From positions 62,001 to 126,000 of the forward strand of contig VCMS01000093.1 in NCBI GenBank assembly GCA_022539475.1: a stretch of DNA of 64,000 nt. The letters are read 5' to 3'. The notes beneath the pieces were generated by a model. It saw nothing but the letters and a program-made list of their open reading frames with translations. It was not told the DNA's origin and did no database searches. This document shows, piece after piece, positions 19,267-29,900 of this stretch. The stretch is from Gracilaria domingensis (taxonomy: Eukaryota > Rhodophyta > Florideophyceae > Gracilariales > Gracilariaceae). A program made the translations under genes and the position numbers. The first letter of the stretch is position 1. Every line of letters starts with the position of its first letter.

Positions 19267-22092
19267 CAGTACGAACTTCAAGGCAATATCATAGAACACA
19301 CTGCTGCACACACAGTACGCACTATACCACGTAAACCCACCAAGATTCCAAAGACGACAACATCCCCAACCCCTCACCGCCTCACACACCAACCAGTTCC
19401 AAGCCACACACAACGCACAACTCCCAACAAACCCACCCTCCCGATCAACCAAAAACGGATCAACCCAACCAAACCGTCACGCCTCAGCACTCTTCACAAT
19501 CCAACACCATCCAAACCACTTACACACTCACAACGCCAAGCACACGAGTGGCACATACGCCTCAATCACGCACATCCGGTCAAAATAGCCCTAACAGCTA
19601 AACACCGACTCATACCGACCATGCCCAAAACCCTTCCCACAGACACACAGCTCACGTGCACAGGATGCCACAACGCCAAGTTATACCCCGCCCCACACAG
19701 ACCAACAACTCACACCTACCCAGTAGGCGCCTATATCAGTTCAGACACCTGTGGACCGGTGAAACCGACATCAACACACGGCAATAATCATATCTTAATC
19801 CTCATCTGTGCTACGAGCAGATTCGCATTCGCACACTTTATCAAAGACCGAAAAGACATCCCTCCTCACATCCAACAAACGCTACACCACATAGCCACCA
19901 GAATGCAACACCCAATGCATCACTTCCGCACAGACAATGCCAAAGAATACACTTCAGCGCAAATGAAAGCCATATACGCCGCATACAACCTGCAACATCA
20001 CCTGCGCACTCCCCATCAGCCGCAAGAAAACTCTATCGCCGAGAGAATCAATAGAACGCTCATGGAATCAGTTCGAGCTCTACTCACAGCAGCCCAACTT
20101 CCAGACCAATACTGGGAGGATGCCGCTCGCGACACAATATTTAAGTACAATCTGATTCATCATACCAGCACCAACACATCCCCTTACCATCTGTGGTACG
20201 GACAAAAGCCCTCAATGGAACGACTCTACACTTTCGGCCAAGTTGGCACCATCCCAGTATACGCACCCAAGACCAAAATGCAACCCCGAGCAGACCCCGC
20301 GAGATACATGTACGCCAACTCCCTAACCCACATCACCGTACTGAACCTTAAAACCAAACGGTACCAACAAATTCGCGCTCAAGACTTTCACCCCTACGAC
20401 AAAAGTCAAGATCCCACAACGACAACCACGCACGCCTTCAAAGTCAGAGCGCATCACAAACAACCAACACCCACAAATATCACACTCAGTACGCCGCCAC
20501 CCCGCAACCTTCAACAAGCTCGAGAATATCCTGATGCCCACCTCTGGCAAAAAGCTCACGACCAAGAACTCAGTAACCTCGATCAACATGCGAGTATAAA
20601 GTGGCTCCCGCAAGACTTTACCCCACCCAAAGAAGCCACAATACCACTGATGATGCTATACAGGTACAAAAGATCAGCAGAAGGCACGATAACCCAACGC
20701 AAAGCAAGATGCAATCTAAGAGGAGACCTGATGAAACCAGGGCTCCACTTCAATCCCAATCACAGAACCACATACACGGCAGATCGCACCACGCAACGCC
20801 TTCTCATCGCGCTACACGCCGCTCACCAATACCCTCTCGAACACTTCGACATTAAGTCTGCATATCTTCACGAAAAATATCAGCATGACAAACCTGTATA
20901 TGTCAAGCAAATGCCCAACTTCGACGGCACATACAACCACAAAACCCAATATGGTCAACTCGTAGGCAACCTATATGGCTCGCCACCAGCAGCATATTAT
21001 TACAATCACGGTCTCCAGAAATTCCTTACCGAACTACAGTTCAAGCCGTCAGAACATGACCCCTGTCTATACACAAAGACGACCAACAAAGGATTCACAT
21101 TAGTCAGCACCACAATCGATGATTTCCTAGTACTCGCTTCAAACCCCAAACTAATCGACGAACTCCACCACCAGCTCCTGACCAAATACAAAATCAAGCG
21201 ACTAGGAACGCCCACACGCTTCTTGAACTGGACCATTCGCCACACTGCAGAAGGCCACACGCATATCTCGCAACCCGACGCAATCGAAGCAATACTGACG
21301 CAGACAAACATGCAGAACTGTAACCCAACAAAAACACCATACAACACAGTCAAACATTTAGATCAACAACCCGAGACAGAACCGCTAACGCCAAAGGAAA
21401 CAACGACGTACCGCTCTATACTCGGCGAAATCAGATATATCACAGACAGTACTCGCCCAGACATTATGTACGCCACAAACCGTCTCGCACAACACATGGC
21501 TAAACCACACAAACACCACTGGCAAGCACTGAAGACGCTTCTTCGATACCTCCAAGGCACAAAAACATACGGACTCCTATACACCACCAAGCAGCGCAAG
21601 AAAGCAGAACCCTTGCTCGAAACCTACAGTGATGCGGACTTCGCAAATGAAAAGAATCGCAAGTCCATCACGGGCAATGTACACCTCTTTGGCAACACGC
21701 CAATCTCCTGGGAGTCAAAAAAGCAAAATGTAGTTGCCTTATCAACAACAGAGGCGGAATATATAGCGGCAACAAATGCAACTCGCCACACGAATTGGTT
21801 GAGAAACTTGCTTAACTCCGGGACCTTCCCGCAATCGAATCCCACCCCGCACCACATCGATAACCGCTCATCCATGCTCGTCGCAACCAATCAAGCCCCT
21901 ACGCGCCGCAAGAAGTACATAGACATTCGTCATCATTATCTCCAGCACCATATAGCCAACAACACGATCACACTCAACAGAGTATCGACCGCGGACATGC
22001 TGGCAGACATACTCACAAAACCGCTTGGACAAGAACGGTTCATCGATCTACGCACACGCCTCAACGTCACACCCGAACCCTGCAAAATGTGA
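19267..22092 (+). CDS. Copia integrase, reverse transcriptase and RNase H (second part of gag-pol)
   Basis: From QYELQG the frame carries the GAG-pre-integrase zinc-binding segment (HIRLNHAH ... CTGCHNAK). The integrase core has its catalytic acidic residues in SDTCGP, FRTDNAKEY and NSIAERINRT. The reverse transcriptase has DIKSAYLHEKY, a shortened LYGSPPAAYYY block and TIDDFLVLAS in place of the usual YVDD box. The RNase H has YSDADFANEKN, ALSTTEAEYIA, HIDNRSS and IDIRHHYLQHHI; the frame ends at 22090. All core motifs are present, so this part looks functional on its own. The nominal ATG at 19108 lies within the foreign insert. Confidence 0.9.
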   Translation, partial: QYELQGNIIEHTAAHTVRTIPRKPTKIPKTTTSPTPHRLTHQPVPSHTQRTTPNKPTLPINQKRINPTKPSRLSTLHNPTPSKPLTHSQRQAHEWHIRLNHAHPVKIALTAKHRLIPTMPKTLPTDTQLTCTGCHNAKLYPAPHRPTTHTYPVGAYISSDTCGPVKPTSTHGNNHILILICATSRFAFAHFIKDRKDIPPHIQQTLHHIATRMQHPMHHFRTDNAKEYTSAQMKAIYAAYNLQHHLRTPHQPQENSIAERINRTLMESVRALLTAAQLPDQYWEDAARDTIFKYNLIHHTSTNTSPYHLWYGQKPSMERLYTFGQVGTIPVYAPKTKMQPRADPARYMYANSLTHITVLNLKTKRYQQIRAQDFHPYDKSQDPTTTTTHAFKVRAHHKQPTPTNITLSTPPPRNLQQAREYPDAHLWQKAHDQELSNLDQHASIKWLPQDFTPPKEATIPLMMLYRYKRSAEGTITQRKARCNLRGDLMKPGLHFNPNHRTTYTADRTTQRLLIALHAAHQYPLEHFDIKSAYLHEKYQHDKPVYVKQMPNFDGTYNHKTQYGQLVGNLYGSPPAAYYYNHGLQKFLTELQFKPSEHDPCLYTKTTNKGFTLVSTTIDDFLVLASNPKLIDELHHQLLTKYKIKRLGTPTRFLNWTIRHTAEGHTHISQPDAIEAILTQTNMQNCNPTKTPYNTVKHLDQQPETEPLTPKETTTYRSILGEIRYITDSTRPDIMYATNRLAQHMAKPHKHHWQALKTLLRYLQGTKTYGLLYTTKQRKKAEPLLETYSDADFANEKNRKSITGNVHLFGNTPISWESKKQNVVALSTTEAEYIAATNATRHTNWLRNLLNSGTFPQSNPTPHHIDNRSSMLVATNQAPTRRKKYIDIRHHYLQHHIANNTITLNRVSTADMLADILTKPLGQERFIDLRTRLNVTPEPCKM

Positions 22093-22108
22093 ATCAGCAA
22101 CCGGGGAC

Positions 22109-22244
22109 TGTCAATCAGCACTTCAGTCTTGCTGATTCACATTTTTTGAAACCAATCAGCATTACAGTAGTGTCTAGTACATAAGCACGTTCAGATGTGC
22201 GAGCTCGCAAGTAAAGTGCCTAGGGGCAGAGTCTTCCTCTCACA
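22109..22244 (+). repeat. Right LTR of copia element (136 bp)
   Basis: It begins TGTCAATCAGCA, ends CTCTCACA and is followed by the CCAAC TSD. It contains the 41-bp block missing in the left LTR, bounded by two CAATCAGCA repeats. Confidence 0.85.
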
Positions 22245-22254
22245 CCAACCCCTG

Positions 22255-23978
22255 GTTCTGCCACACTGACGACCCCGCCAGGGCAGTCAGCGCCCGCTTA
22301 CAGCGGGAGATAGAGCCGCTACTCTACGCAATAAACACCGTCTCTTGCTCTCGTCTCTGCACTTCATTCATCCTCTCGAGGTTGCTTCTGACGTCGTTCA
22401 GAACATCTATGATTCAAAGATGATTTCCTTTCAGGAACTGAAACAGATTAGCTCTTGAGACTTCTTCTTCTTCATTATGAGCGTGATACGACCTTCATCT
22501 TTCGAACAGTCTTGGTCTAACTGATAATCAACTACAAAAATGTTTGCAGAACTTTCTTTCTCTATGTTATAGAGAGAGAAAATTCCCCGTCACATTCAAG
22601 TTGGCACCTTGTAGTTCTGCAAGTCGAAACGTAATTTCTTCAACTTGCTCTTCTTCTTCATTGTGTGCTCCTTCATTAATTAAAGGAAGCTCTGTTTTCT
22701 TGAGAGGATAGGAACTACAACCGTCATTGCTTAATCATTTCTCTAAACGATTACGTACGTGGTTCTGCTTCAGACAGTACATGTAGTTCATCACTCTGAG
22801 TAACCATGATTAATGGGCCCATGCGGGACCGGGACCGCATGATCAGCACAGATGATCTATGTCTGTCCTTGAGTTTACATTGCAGCATCGTACCATGACA
22901 TTAAACTATTTTCAAACCCACGTCATCGATTTCAAGGACTTTGGCAAAAGCTGTTATCACTTTCCTTGCAGCTCATTCACAAAGCGCAAACAAACTATGT
23001 TTAAGAAAGCAAACTGACATAACATCATGCTTGGGCTTGATTATCAATATTCTCATTCTCAAGCGCAAGCAAACTTTGTTTAACAAAGCAAGAAGAAAGA
23101 AGAAGAAGAAGCTCAGGCTTGATTGTCACTTGATAATTTTACTCATGCCTTTCAAGGGCAACGTGAGTAAAATGGTGCAAAAGTAGGAGGAGGTGAAACA
23201 ATTCGACGCAATTACATTTGGTTTCATCTTAGAAGCCAATCACAAAATCTCGGATATGCGTTGACGGCCCAGTGTTAAAGTCTCATAGATAAAGGGCCTC
23301 GTTCCGAAACTGTTGCCCACATTTTTGGAACAAGGTCCTTCCATCTCTCTCTGTCCTTGGATCACAATAGAGAGTTAGGAACAGATGAAGGTGCTCTTAA
23401 GGTGTCGATATGATTTGCCCAACAATCAATGTGCAACATATGGCCTCGGAAGATGCAATTTGGAACACCTCAACTAAGAGCAGCGGAAGCTGGTTACGAG
23501 AGAGAAGGGCCCCTGGCCTTTGCCCCTGCTTTGCCCTCTGCCCTGTTCAGTTCGTTGCCTTCCTCAGGGGCACCGGCCATATCAAAGATTGATTCTCCCA
23601 TCGCGTGGGAAATGCGGGAAGGAGAAGACGTGTATGACTTGCTGTGACTTGAAACACGAGCAAATGCTTCGGGCCAGGCAAAAGGTAAACCGTCAATCGT
23701 ACCACTTCTTCTTCTTTAATGCGGACAGGAGTCCTCAATTACAGGACTAAAGTAAAACTATCTACAGACAGTTTTCTCTCGCCAAGAAGGCTGAGAACTA
23801 ATCGTACCACGAATTGAACGTTCTTCCCTAAAACGACACAGGTACACACTATCACAAATCTTTTACATGAATTATCAGAGCAAAGAGGGTTATACGCACC
23901 TCTCACCGCCCATTATCCCAAAATGAGTCGCATATTACAAACTATCAGACGCCTGCGCGCAAAAACAATCATTCATCA
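22255..23978. other. Gene-free desert right of the transposon nest
   Basis: AT-rich sequence without a convincing gene. An imperfect tandem duplication of about 77 bp occurs at 22980-23140 (units start aagcgcaa and contain gcttgattatca or gcttgattgtca). A LINE 3' tail lies at 23716-23800 (separate entry). The stretch at 22270-22340 translates loosely like the copia leader (ARLQREIE versus RRLRREL) and may be an old related remnant, but this is weak. Confidence 0.45.
23716..23800 (-). mobile_element. LINE 3' tail, minus orientation
   Basis: Over about 85 bp it matches the 3' end of the LINE at 44882-44966 (ctttaatgcggaca, then gtaaaactatctacaga and ttttctctcgcc). Only the last coding codons and the 3' untranslated part remain; the rest was lost by 5' truncation. 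Confidence 0.65.
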
Positions 23979-25658
23979 TTAGTGAAGCTCAGCAATCGTG
24001 CATCGAACGCCACCTCCTCCAACCTTCTCAATGGTAGAAATATCCGCGTGCACCAAACGTTCAAGTCCAGAAAGCAAAACATCCCTTTGCTTTTCAGTAA
24101 ACGCGTTGTGCGCAGCAGTACTCATCACCATAACTTGGTCACCATAAAAGCTTTCAAGCTCAAGAACATTACCGCAAAAGTTTTCCACCTGTTCGTAAGT
24201 GATATCAACAACGCTGTGACCCGTCTGCTCCAAACTGGCCACCACCATGTCACGCTCCCTTTTGTCCGCAATCGACTCGAGACAAACAACAGCCACACGC
24301 GTGCCAACAGACATCATGACATTTGTATGGTATATCGGACGCCCCTCACGATCAACTGAAGTGAACGGAACAAGGTTGTAATCCATGACCTTTGCCCATG
24401 CACGAGCAAGTCCAAGATCCGAACGCTGCGAAAGCGCCACATAGGCCACGCGATTAATGCGGTCAAGCACCAAACTACCAGTTCCTTCCAGGAAGCGCGG
24501 CGGTTCAGCCTCCTCCTCCCTAGTCATATCATACACATGAGTATACCTACCCCTCGTTAGTAAACGTTGCACAAGTCGCCGTTCCTTTCGCCTGGTATCT
24601 GCTTTCATAGGATACAGAACAAGAACACACGAACTACCCGTCTCGATGTTAGTATGGGTGGAAAAAGTATTGTTGGGGAAACAGGCATCGGGAGTGTTAT
24701 GCCAATCTTCGTGCGTGAAAAGATGAACATGAGCACCAACGCCGTTGACCTTATCAACCAAAGCGCTATGCAATCCAGAAAACTCCGTGAGCACCTTGCG
24801 TCGCAGAGCAGCACCTCCATCGTGAAGGTCGAGCTCGACCGGATGATCGCTCATAAAGTGATTGTCCGCGGCAGCGCTCTGGTTGAAGGAAAAGGCAGTG
24901 GGCGCACAAGCCAGCACATGATTGGTAGACTGCTGCACGGGAATGGGGTCAATTCCATCGCGCATGCGCGCCAATTGGGCAGTGGTGTCGACCGGAATGA
25001 CTCGGAAACCAGAGCCATGCAGATAGGAGATAAGGTCAACGTCAGTGCGCATCGGCTTGTATGCGCCATCTACCCACACAAATTCATTGACGAAACGGCG
25101 CTCTGTTGGAGAGGGCTTGACGACAGAACGTAAGACAGCAATGACATCGTCTGCAACAAAGGCAAAGTAATCAGACAGCGTTTTACGATGTTCGGACCTG
25201 TCAAAGACATCACGAATAATAACGACCTTTCGACGGTGGAAGATATCGCCCTCAAGAGCGGACAGGACTGCCGGCCAGTTGGTCTCCAATCCAACGCCGA
25301 TGAAGATAGCGGTGGTGCCCGAAATGAGGTCTGCCGGATGAATCCTGGCGTGGCGCGGAAGGTCGAGACCGCGCCAGGCGGCGTGCAGCGCCGTGTGCTG
25401 GCGCTGAAGATAGGGACGATGCTCGTCGCCACCCGGGAGCGGAAGAGAGTGGCTGGTGGATGGGGCTGGAGAGGGGGCTGGGATGGGGGGCGGCGGATCG
25501 GCGACGGTGGCGGTTGGCGGCGATAGCGGATGGGCTGCTGCGGACGTGGCCGGCGTGGGGCGCGGTGGGGGACGCGTATTGGGGAAGCGGCGCGGCGGCA
25601 CGCGGTGCGAGGACAGCACAGTGCGTAGCGGAGAGACGATACGAGCGGCTCGCAGCAT
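23979..25658 (-). CDS. Arginine-deiminase-fold hydrolase, CtlX/amidinotransferase-like, organelle-targeted
   Basis: 559 residues from the start at 25658, chosen because it opens an Arg/Ser/Pro-rich presequence without acidic residues (MLRAARIVSPLRTVLSS), typical of mitochondrial or plastid import. The upstream open frame is a GC artefact. The C-terminal half (from about residue 270) matches CtlX citrulline hydrolases and related guanidino-modifying enzymes: DACFPNNTFSTH (about 320), FLEGTGSLVLDR (about 390), YHTNVMMSVG with the likely catalytic His (about 442), FCGNVLEL, and a terminal GGGGVRC with the likely nucleophilic Cys near residue 554. The N-terminal half (VVIIRDVFDRSEHRK) may be a second, degenerate domain of the same fold or a fused unrelated one. 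The substrate (arginine, citrulline or methylarginine) cannot be fixed from sequence. Confidence 0.75.
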   Translation of the reverse strand: MLRAARIVSPLRTVLSSHRVPPRRFPNTRPPPRPTPATSAAAHPLSPPTATVADPPPPIPAPSPAPSTSHSLPLPGGDEHRPYLQRQHTALHAAWRGLDLPRHARIHPADLISGTTAIFIGVGLETNWPAVLSALEGDIFHRRKVVIIRDVFDRSEHRKTLSDYFAFVADDVIAVLRSVVKPSPTERRFVNEFVWVDGAYKPMRTDVDLISYLHGSGFRVIPVDTTAQLARMRDGIDPIPVQQSTNHVLACAPTAFSFNQSAAADNHFMSDHPVELDLHDGGAALRRKVLTEFSGLHSALVDKVNGVGAHVHLFTHEDWHNTPDACFPNNTFSTHTNIETGSSCVLVLYPMKADTRRKERRLVQRLLTRGRYTHVYDMTREEEAEPPRFLEGTGSLVLDRINRVAYVALSQRSDLGLARAWAKVMDYNLVPFTSVDREGRPIYHTNVMMSVGTRVAVVCLESIADKRERDMVVASLEQTGHSVVDITYEQVENFCGNVLELESFYGDQVMVMSTAAHNAFTEKQRDVLLSGLERLVHADISTIEKVGGGGVRCTIAELH

Positions 25659-26901
25659 GTTTGCGCAGCAGGACAGCGAAAGGTGGCGGGGGGGGGGGGG
25701 TGGGGGAGGTGAGGAGGGTCGGAGAGGGAGGAGCAGGCGAGCTGAGCTGATGGGCGGCGCGCAGCAGCGGAAGATGAGGTGGAAGTTGGGGCGAGCTCGC
25801 GCGCGGATTGGCTGTTGCGCGAGCACGCGCGCGGGACAGACGCGCGGCGCAGCGTATTGGCGGGCGCCGATGGCGCGCCGCCAGCGGGTGGCCGCGGCGC
25901 GTGCGATTTGCGCCGCGTCATACGCAGCAACGCGCGCCGTGGCGCCGCTCGGCCGCCGCCGCCACGCACAAAAACTTTTTCGCGCTGTAAGGCGCGCGCC
26001 GTGCGCCCGCTTACAGCCGCGTGTCGACGTGTCGCCAAGCGCCACGCGTGCGCAGCGAGCGCGCGCGCGCGCGCGCGGCGCGCAGGCGCGGCGTCTCACT
26101 GGCGCAGGCGATGACTTGGCGCGGTCTCGAGACGCGCGGCGCATCGGTGCCGTCCCCCCCCCCCCCCCCCCCCCGCTGCGCTCGCCGCCATTGGGGGGAC
26201 GCGCGCCCTTCTTCCTCCGCCTTTCCACCGCCCGTCGCTGCTTGCAGCGCCCTTTTATAGACGCGCTGCTCGTCCTCGTGAGCCGGCTCGACTCCGGCCG
26301 TCCATTCCTTTCAGCCCGCTCGCGTGCCGTGCGACGTGCTTGTATGGTCGCCGTGTTTGGTACCTAAGTTCCCTCCCCCCCCTACAGCGCACGCGTGTTC
26401 TTTGCGTTCCACGCGCACCCCTGCATGTGCTGTGCGTAGCCCCGTTTCTTCAGTCGAGCCGCACCATATATTATCGTCTTGTTGCTTTGGAGCAACCTCC
26501 CCCGCCCTCTCTTTCTCCCCTTCTCGCCCTCCACTGTCCCTGTCGCGTTCGGGCGAATGGTCGATCTTTGGCATGCTGTTGTGAGCGACCCACTTTTTGA
26601 CTCCGTTCGCTTGTTCATCCTCCAACAAAACGCCTTCGAGTTTTTCCTGCCCGCTTTGTTTGCGTCCGCTGCACGCGCCACGCTTGTTCGTTAACACGCC
26701 GCGATTTCCTATTTTTGCGAACCTCATCTCTCGATTTCGCCCTGCTGCAACCCGCTGTTTACCCTCCACATTCTCCCTCGCCATTCGCCTTTAGCAACAC
26801 TCGAGCCCCTCCCCTGCCACAAACTCCCTGCCTAATCCCTCCAGCCCTTAGCGTATATAAGCCTTTCGGCCCTCTGGCCGAGTATCTGTTTCATTGCCAT
26901 C
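25659..26901. promoter_or_regulatory. Divergent promoter region between CtlX-like and repeat-protein genes
   Basis: A 1.2-kb spacer. The half next to the CtlX-like gene is GC-saturated with a G13 tract (25688-25700, C13 in the sense of that gene, 30 bp before its start) and CCAAT motifs (ATTGGCTG near 25807, attggcggg near 25857). A C21 run lies at 26154-26174. The half next to the repeat protein is pyrimidine-rich and ends in a clear TATA box. Confidence 0.5.
26854..26860 (+). promoter_or_regulatory. TATA box of the acidic repeat protein gene
   Basis: TATATAA lies 48 bp upstream of the ATG at 26902, so transcription would start only some 15-20 bp before the start codon. A small hairpin (cggcc/ggccg, 26868-26881) lies between them. 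Confidence 0.7.
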
Positions 26902-29900
26902 ATGTCAACCGATCAGCCTTCTGTCCCCGTGGCACAGGGCTCAACCAACAAGCTTCAGCTGGAGAATCAGTCCTTAAAGCGTCGTCTCGTTCAGTACGCT
27001 GCCACGCTAGAAAAGCTGACCACCCACGCTAAACGTGAGATCGATCAATCTACCCGTGCAAGAGACGAGGCTTTATCACGAGCAGCCGACGCTTCAGCGC
27101 TTCGCCAAAAGCTTACCACCATGAATGCATCGCTTACGTCCGCCCAGTCTGCGCGAGACTCGGCCACTTCCTCTCTTCATCGCGCAGAGGCTAGGGTTGA
27201 GCAGCTTCAGGCCACGCTTGCTTCTTTGCAGCGTCGTCTTGATGACGCTCGTTATGATGATACGCATGTCGCTTCTATGCGTGAGGAGTTGCTTTCTTTA
27301 AGAAAGGAGCTGCCTAATCTGCGTCGCCTTCGTGAACAGGATGCTTCCCGTACTCTTGCCTTGAATGATCAGTTGGAATCGGAGAAGCAGAAGTCCGCTA
27401 CGTATGATTCCATGGTTCTTCGTATGCAGCAACTGCAGACCGAAAACTCTCAGCTTGTCACCGACCGTGACGCCGCCCAAATGAGCCTTTCGAACATTCG
27501 TCGCACGGAGACTGCCGCTACCCGTGAGCGTGATGACGTTATTGTCAAGCTCCGTGAGTCACAGAATATGAATGAAATGTTGCGTGAGCAGCATGGTCAA
27601 CAGCAGGATCGTGTTCGTCTTCTGGAACAGCGACTCAAGGACGCTGAAGCTACAGAGATTCGTCACGAGAAGGATGCTGCTGATGCTAAGAAGCAATCGG
27701 ACGATGCTGTTTCTGCTTTGCGAGAGGAGCTTGATAGTGCGCTCAAGGATCTTGGTGATCGTAATACTATGTATGACGAGCTCAAGGAGAAGCACGATCG
27801 CTCGATTGATGCGGAGAGCGCCTTGGCTGAACGCGACTCTATGCAGTCTAATATCCGTCAGCTACAGGTTGAACTCGATCAGAGCACGGAGATGCTGACT
27901 CGTGCCGCTATTGACGCCTTGGCTGACAAGGGTAAGATCAGGAAGTTCGAAGATGCAATCTCCAAGCTGCGTGGTCAGGTTGATGGGGAACGCAAGGAAA
28001 AGGGTTCCTTCGAGACTAGGATCGTCAATATGACTCAGCAGATTGCAGCTTTGGAAGGCGAACTGGATGGTGTGCGCACCTCCAAGAGGGAGCTAGCTGA
28101 TGAGTGTCACAAGTTCCAACTGCAGATCCACGAACGGGACTCTGTCGTGGCCAGCAAGAATCGTGCTCTTGAGGAACTGGATACTGATAGAAATGATCGC
28201 GCTTTCCAGATTGATCGCCTGAAGCTTGAGCTTAGCAACTCCAAGAATACTATTGCCAAGAAAGAGTCTGATCTTGTCAAGATCACCACGGAATACGAGG
28301 ACTTGTGCTCTGTGCTCAAGTCTACTAACAGGGATCTGGACGACAAGCATAGCGAGGTCGCTGCTGCGCGTAGGGAGGTTGCTACTGCCAATGATCAGAT
28401 TTCGAAGCTCACGCAGGAGCGAGATCATCTCAAGGTTACCGTCGCTGAACTTCAGGTCACCAGCAGGCAAGTTGAAGAGTTGTCCGCGTTGGTCAGTTCG
28501 AAGGATGATGAGCTTGGCTCCATGAAGCGCTGGTGTACCACTCTGAAGGCCGAGGCTGGAGAGTCTGTGCGTGAGAAGAAGAGGCTTTCCGATATGCTTT
28601 CCGATGTATCTGGTGACTTGAAGCGAGCAAATCAGGAACTGGAACTCCTTCGCAACATGCGACACGAACAGGAGAGGCTTGCACAACGCATCTCACAGAT
28701 CGGCGAGACTTCGTCACGTGAGTTGAGTGATATGCGTAAGAGTCAATCTGAACACGCCGAGGTACTGGCGAAGAGCACAGTTGAGGCCTATGAAGGAAAG
28801 CTTGTAGAGATACAGAAGTCTGCGCATCACGAGATTGCTGATACAGTTTCGACCCAATTGCGAGATGACATTATGCCGCATCTTATGCGGGCTGTTGATG
28901 CCAAAGCACGTAATTTGGTGCATGCACTTGCTAAGCACGTCGAGTCTTTTACACTTGATGACGCAACGTCGTATGAGCCGGTTAAAGATCATGCAAGACC
29001 AGCACCATCCACGAAGGTTGAAGTCGATACTGCAGCGTCGGTGGAACGAAGCACCGACTATGCCACGTCTGCTACAGCGTCTCGCTCCGTGAGTCTCTCA
29101 GCTCAAATATCTGTGCCACCATCCGGGAGTCGGAGTGCTGCACCCCTATCGGCCACCGAATCGCGCTCGATATCTGTGGCCAATGCAAGCCATGGAGATG
29201 ATACAGCGGTGGAAACTGCGGCCGAGCCTTCCGCAATAACGTCGGACCGTTCCGTTGAAGCCATCCGCGGTTTTGAGGAACCCTCATCCGTTCCCACCGC
29301 TAGTAGCAGCGCTCAAGGTGTCCCGTCTGAACTAGTGGAGTTCCATTCCGAAGATGTCGATATTACCGATGACATTGATCCTGTTGCCATCCACAACCGT
29401 CTAACTGAGACGTATAAACAGCTCCTAGGTGGACGCACAGACTTGGACTTGAGTGAGTTTCAAACTTCTTCCGAAGTCATCGAGCCGAACACGGTATCCC
29501 GAGAAGTGATACCTGAGTCTGCAGAACCGATTACGGAGGAACAGACTGAAAAGCCTGCTGCGGAAAACCAGGCAGCAGAGGAACAACCGGTTAGCACCCG
29601 TGATATTCCCTCTGTAGCAATGGAACAACTTGACGCCCCCCAGCCTGCGGAAGAAGACATTGAAATTGTAGAGTCTTATGTTCCAAAAGAGGGTGAGGTA
29701 GACGAGTCCCTGGAGGAAGTTGAGGAAGAAGTAGATGAAGACGTACCAGAAGTGGAAGGTCCTGAAGCAACTAGTGAAGCTGCCGATGAGTCTGGTGAAG
29801 AGTTTAAAGACGCCTTGGCCGATGTAATTCCGACAACTTCAAGCAAAGATGCTGAGGCTGTGGAGGCGATAGCGAGCACAGAAGCTGAGGAGGTCAACGA

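Larger units (their letters stand above)
16727..22244 (+). mobile_element. Ty1/copia LTR retrotransposon (5.5 kb), itself interrupted
   Basis: Complete architecture: 5-bp TSD, short LTRs (95 and 136 bp), primer-binding site directly after the left LTR, one gag-pol frame in the copia order (gag, protease, integrase, reverse transcriptase, RNase H), a purine-rich stretch (ccgggga) before the right LTR, and TSD. An 851-bp foreign insert at 18411-19261 splits the frame. The identical LTR bodies suggest recent insertion. Very short LTRs and atypical RT motifs suggest an algal copia lineage; a GalEa-type relation is possible but unproven. Confidence 0.93.
16214..22254. mobile_element. hAT-like TIR element interrupted by the copia element
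   Basis: The left end CAGGGGTTGGTT (16214-16225) and the right end AACCAACCCCTG (16720-16726 joined to 22250-22254 across the copia insertion) form a perfect 12-bp terminal inverted repeat. Both subterminal zones are packed with GATTGCAATC-type palindromic motifs, as in transposase-binding subterminal repeats of hAT elements. Without the copia insertion the element is 518 bp with no coding capacity, so it is a non-autonomous (MITE-like) copy. I do not see a convincing 8-bp target duplication: the flanks are gccaccga and gttctgcc. The superfamily is therefore provisional. Confidence 0.65.

Noticed and set aside
22941-23186. Lys-rich 81-residue frame
   Set aside because: It lies in an imperfect tandem duplication with a GAA run and has no domain.
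25659-26228. N-terminal extension of the CtlX-like protein
   Set aside because: 190 residues of Arg/Ala/Pro from GC-saturated promoter DNA including the C13/G13 tract; the ATG at 25658 opens a normal presequence.
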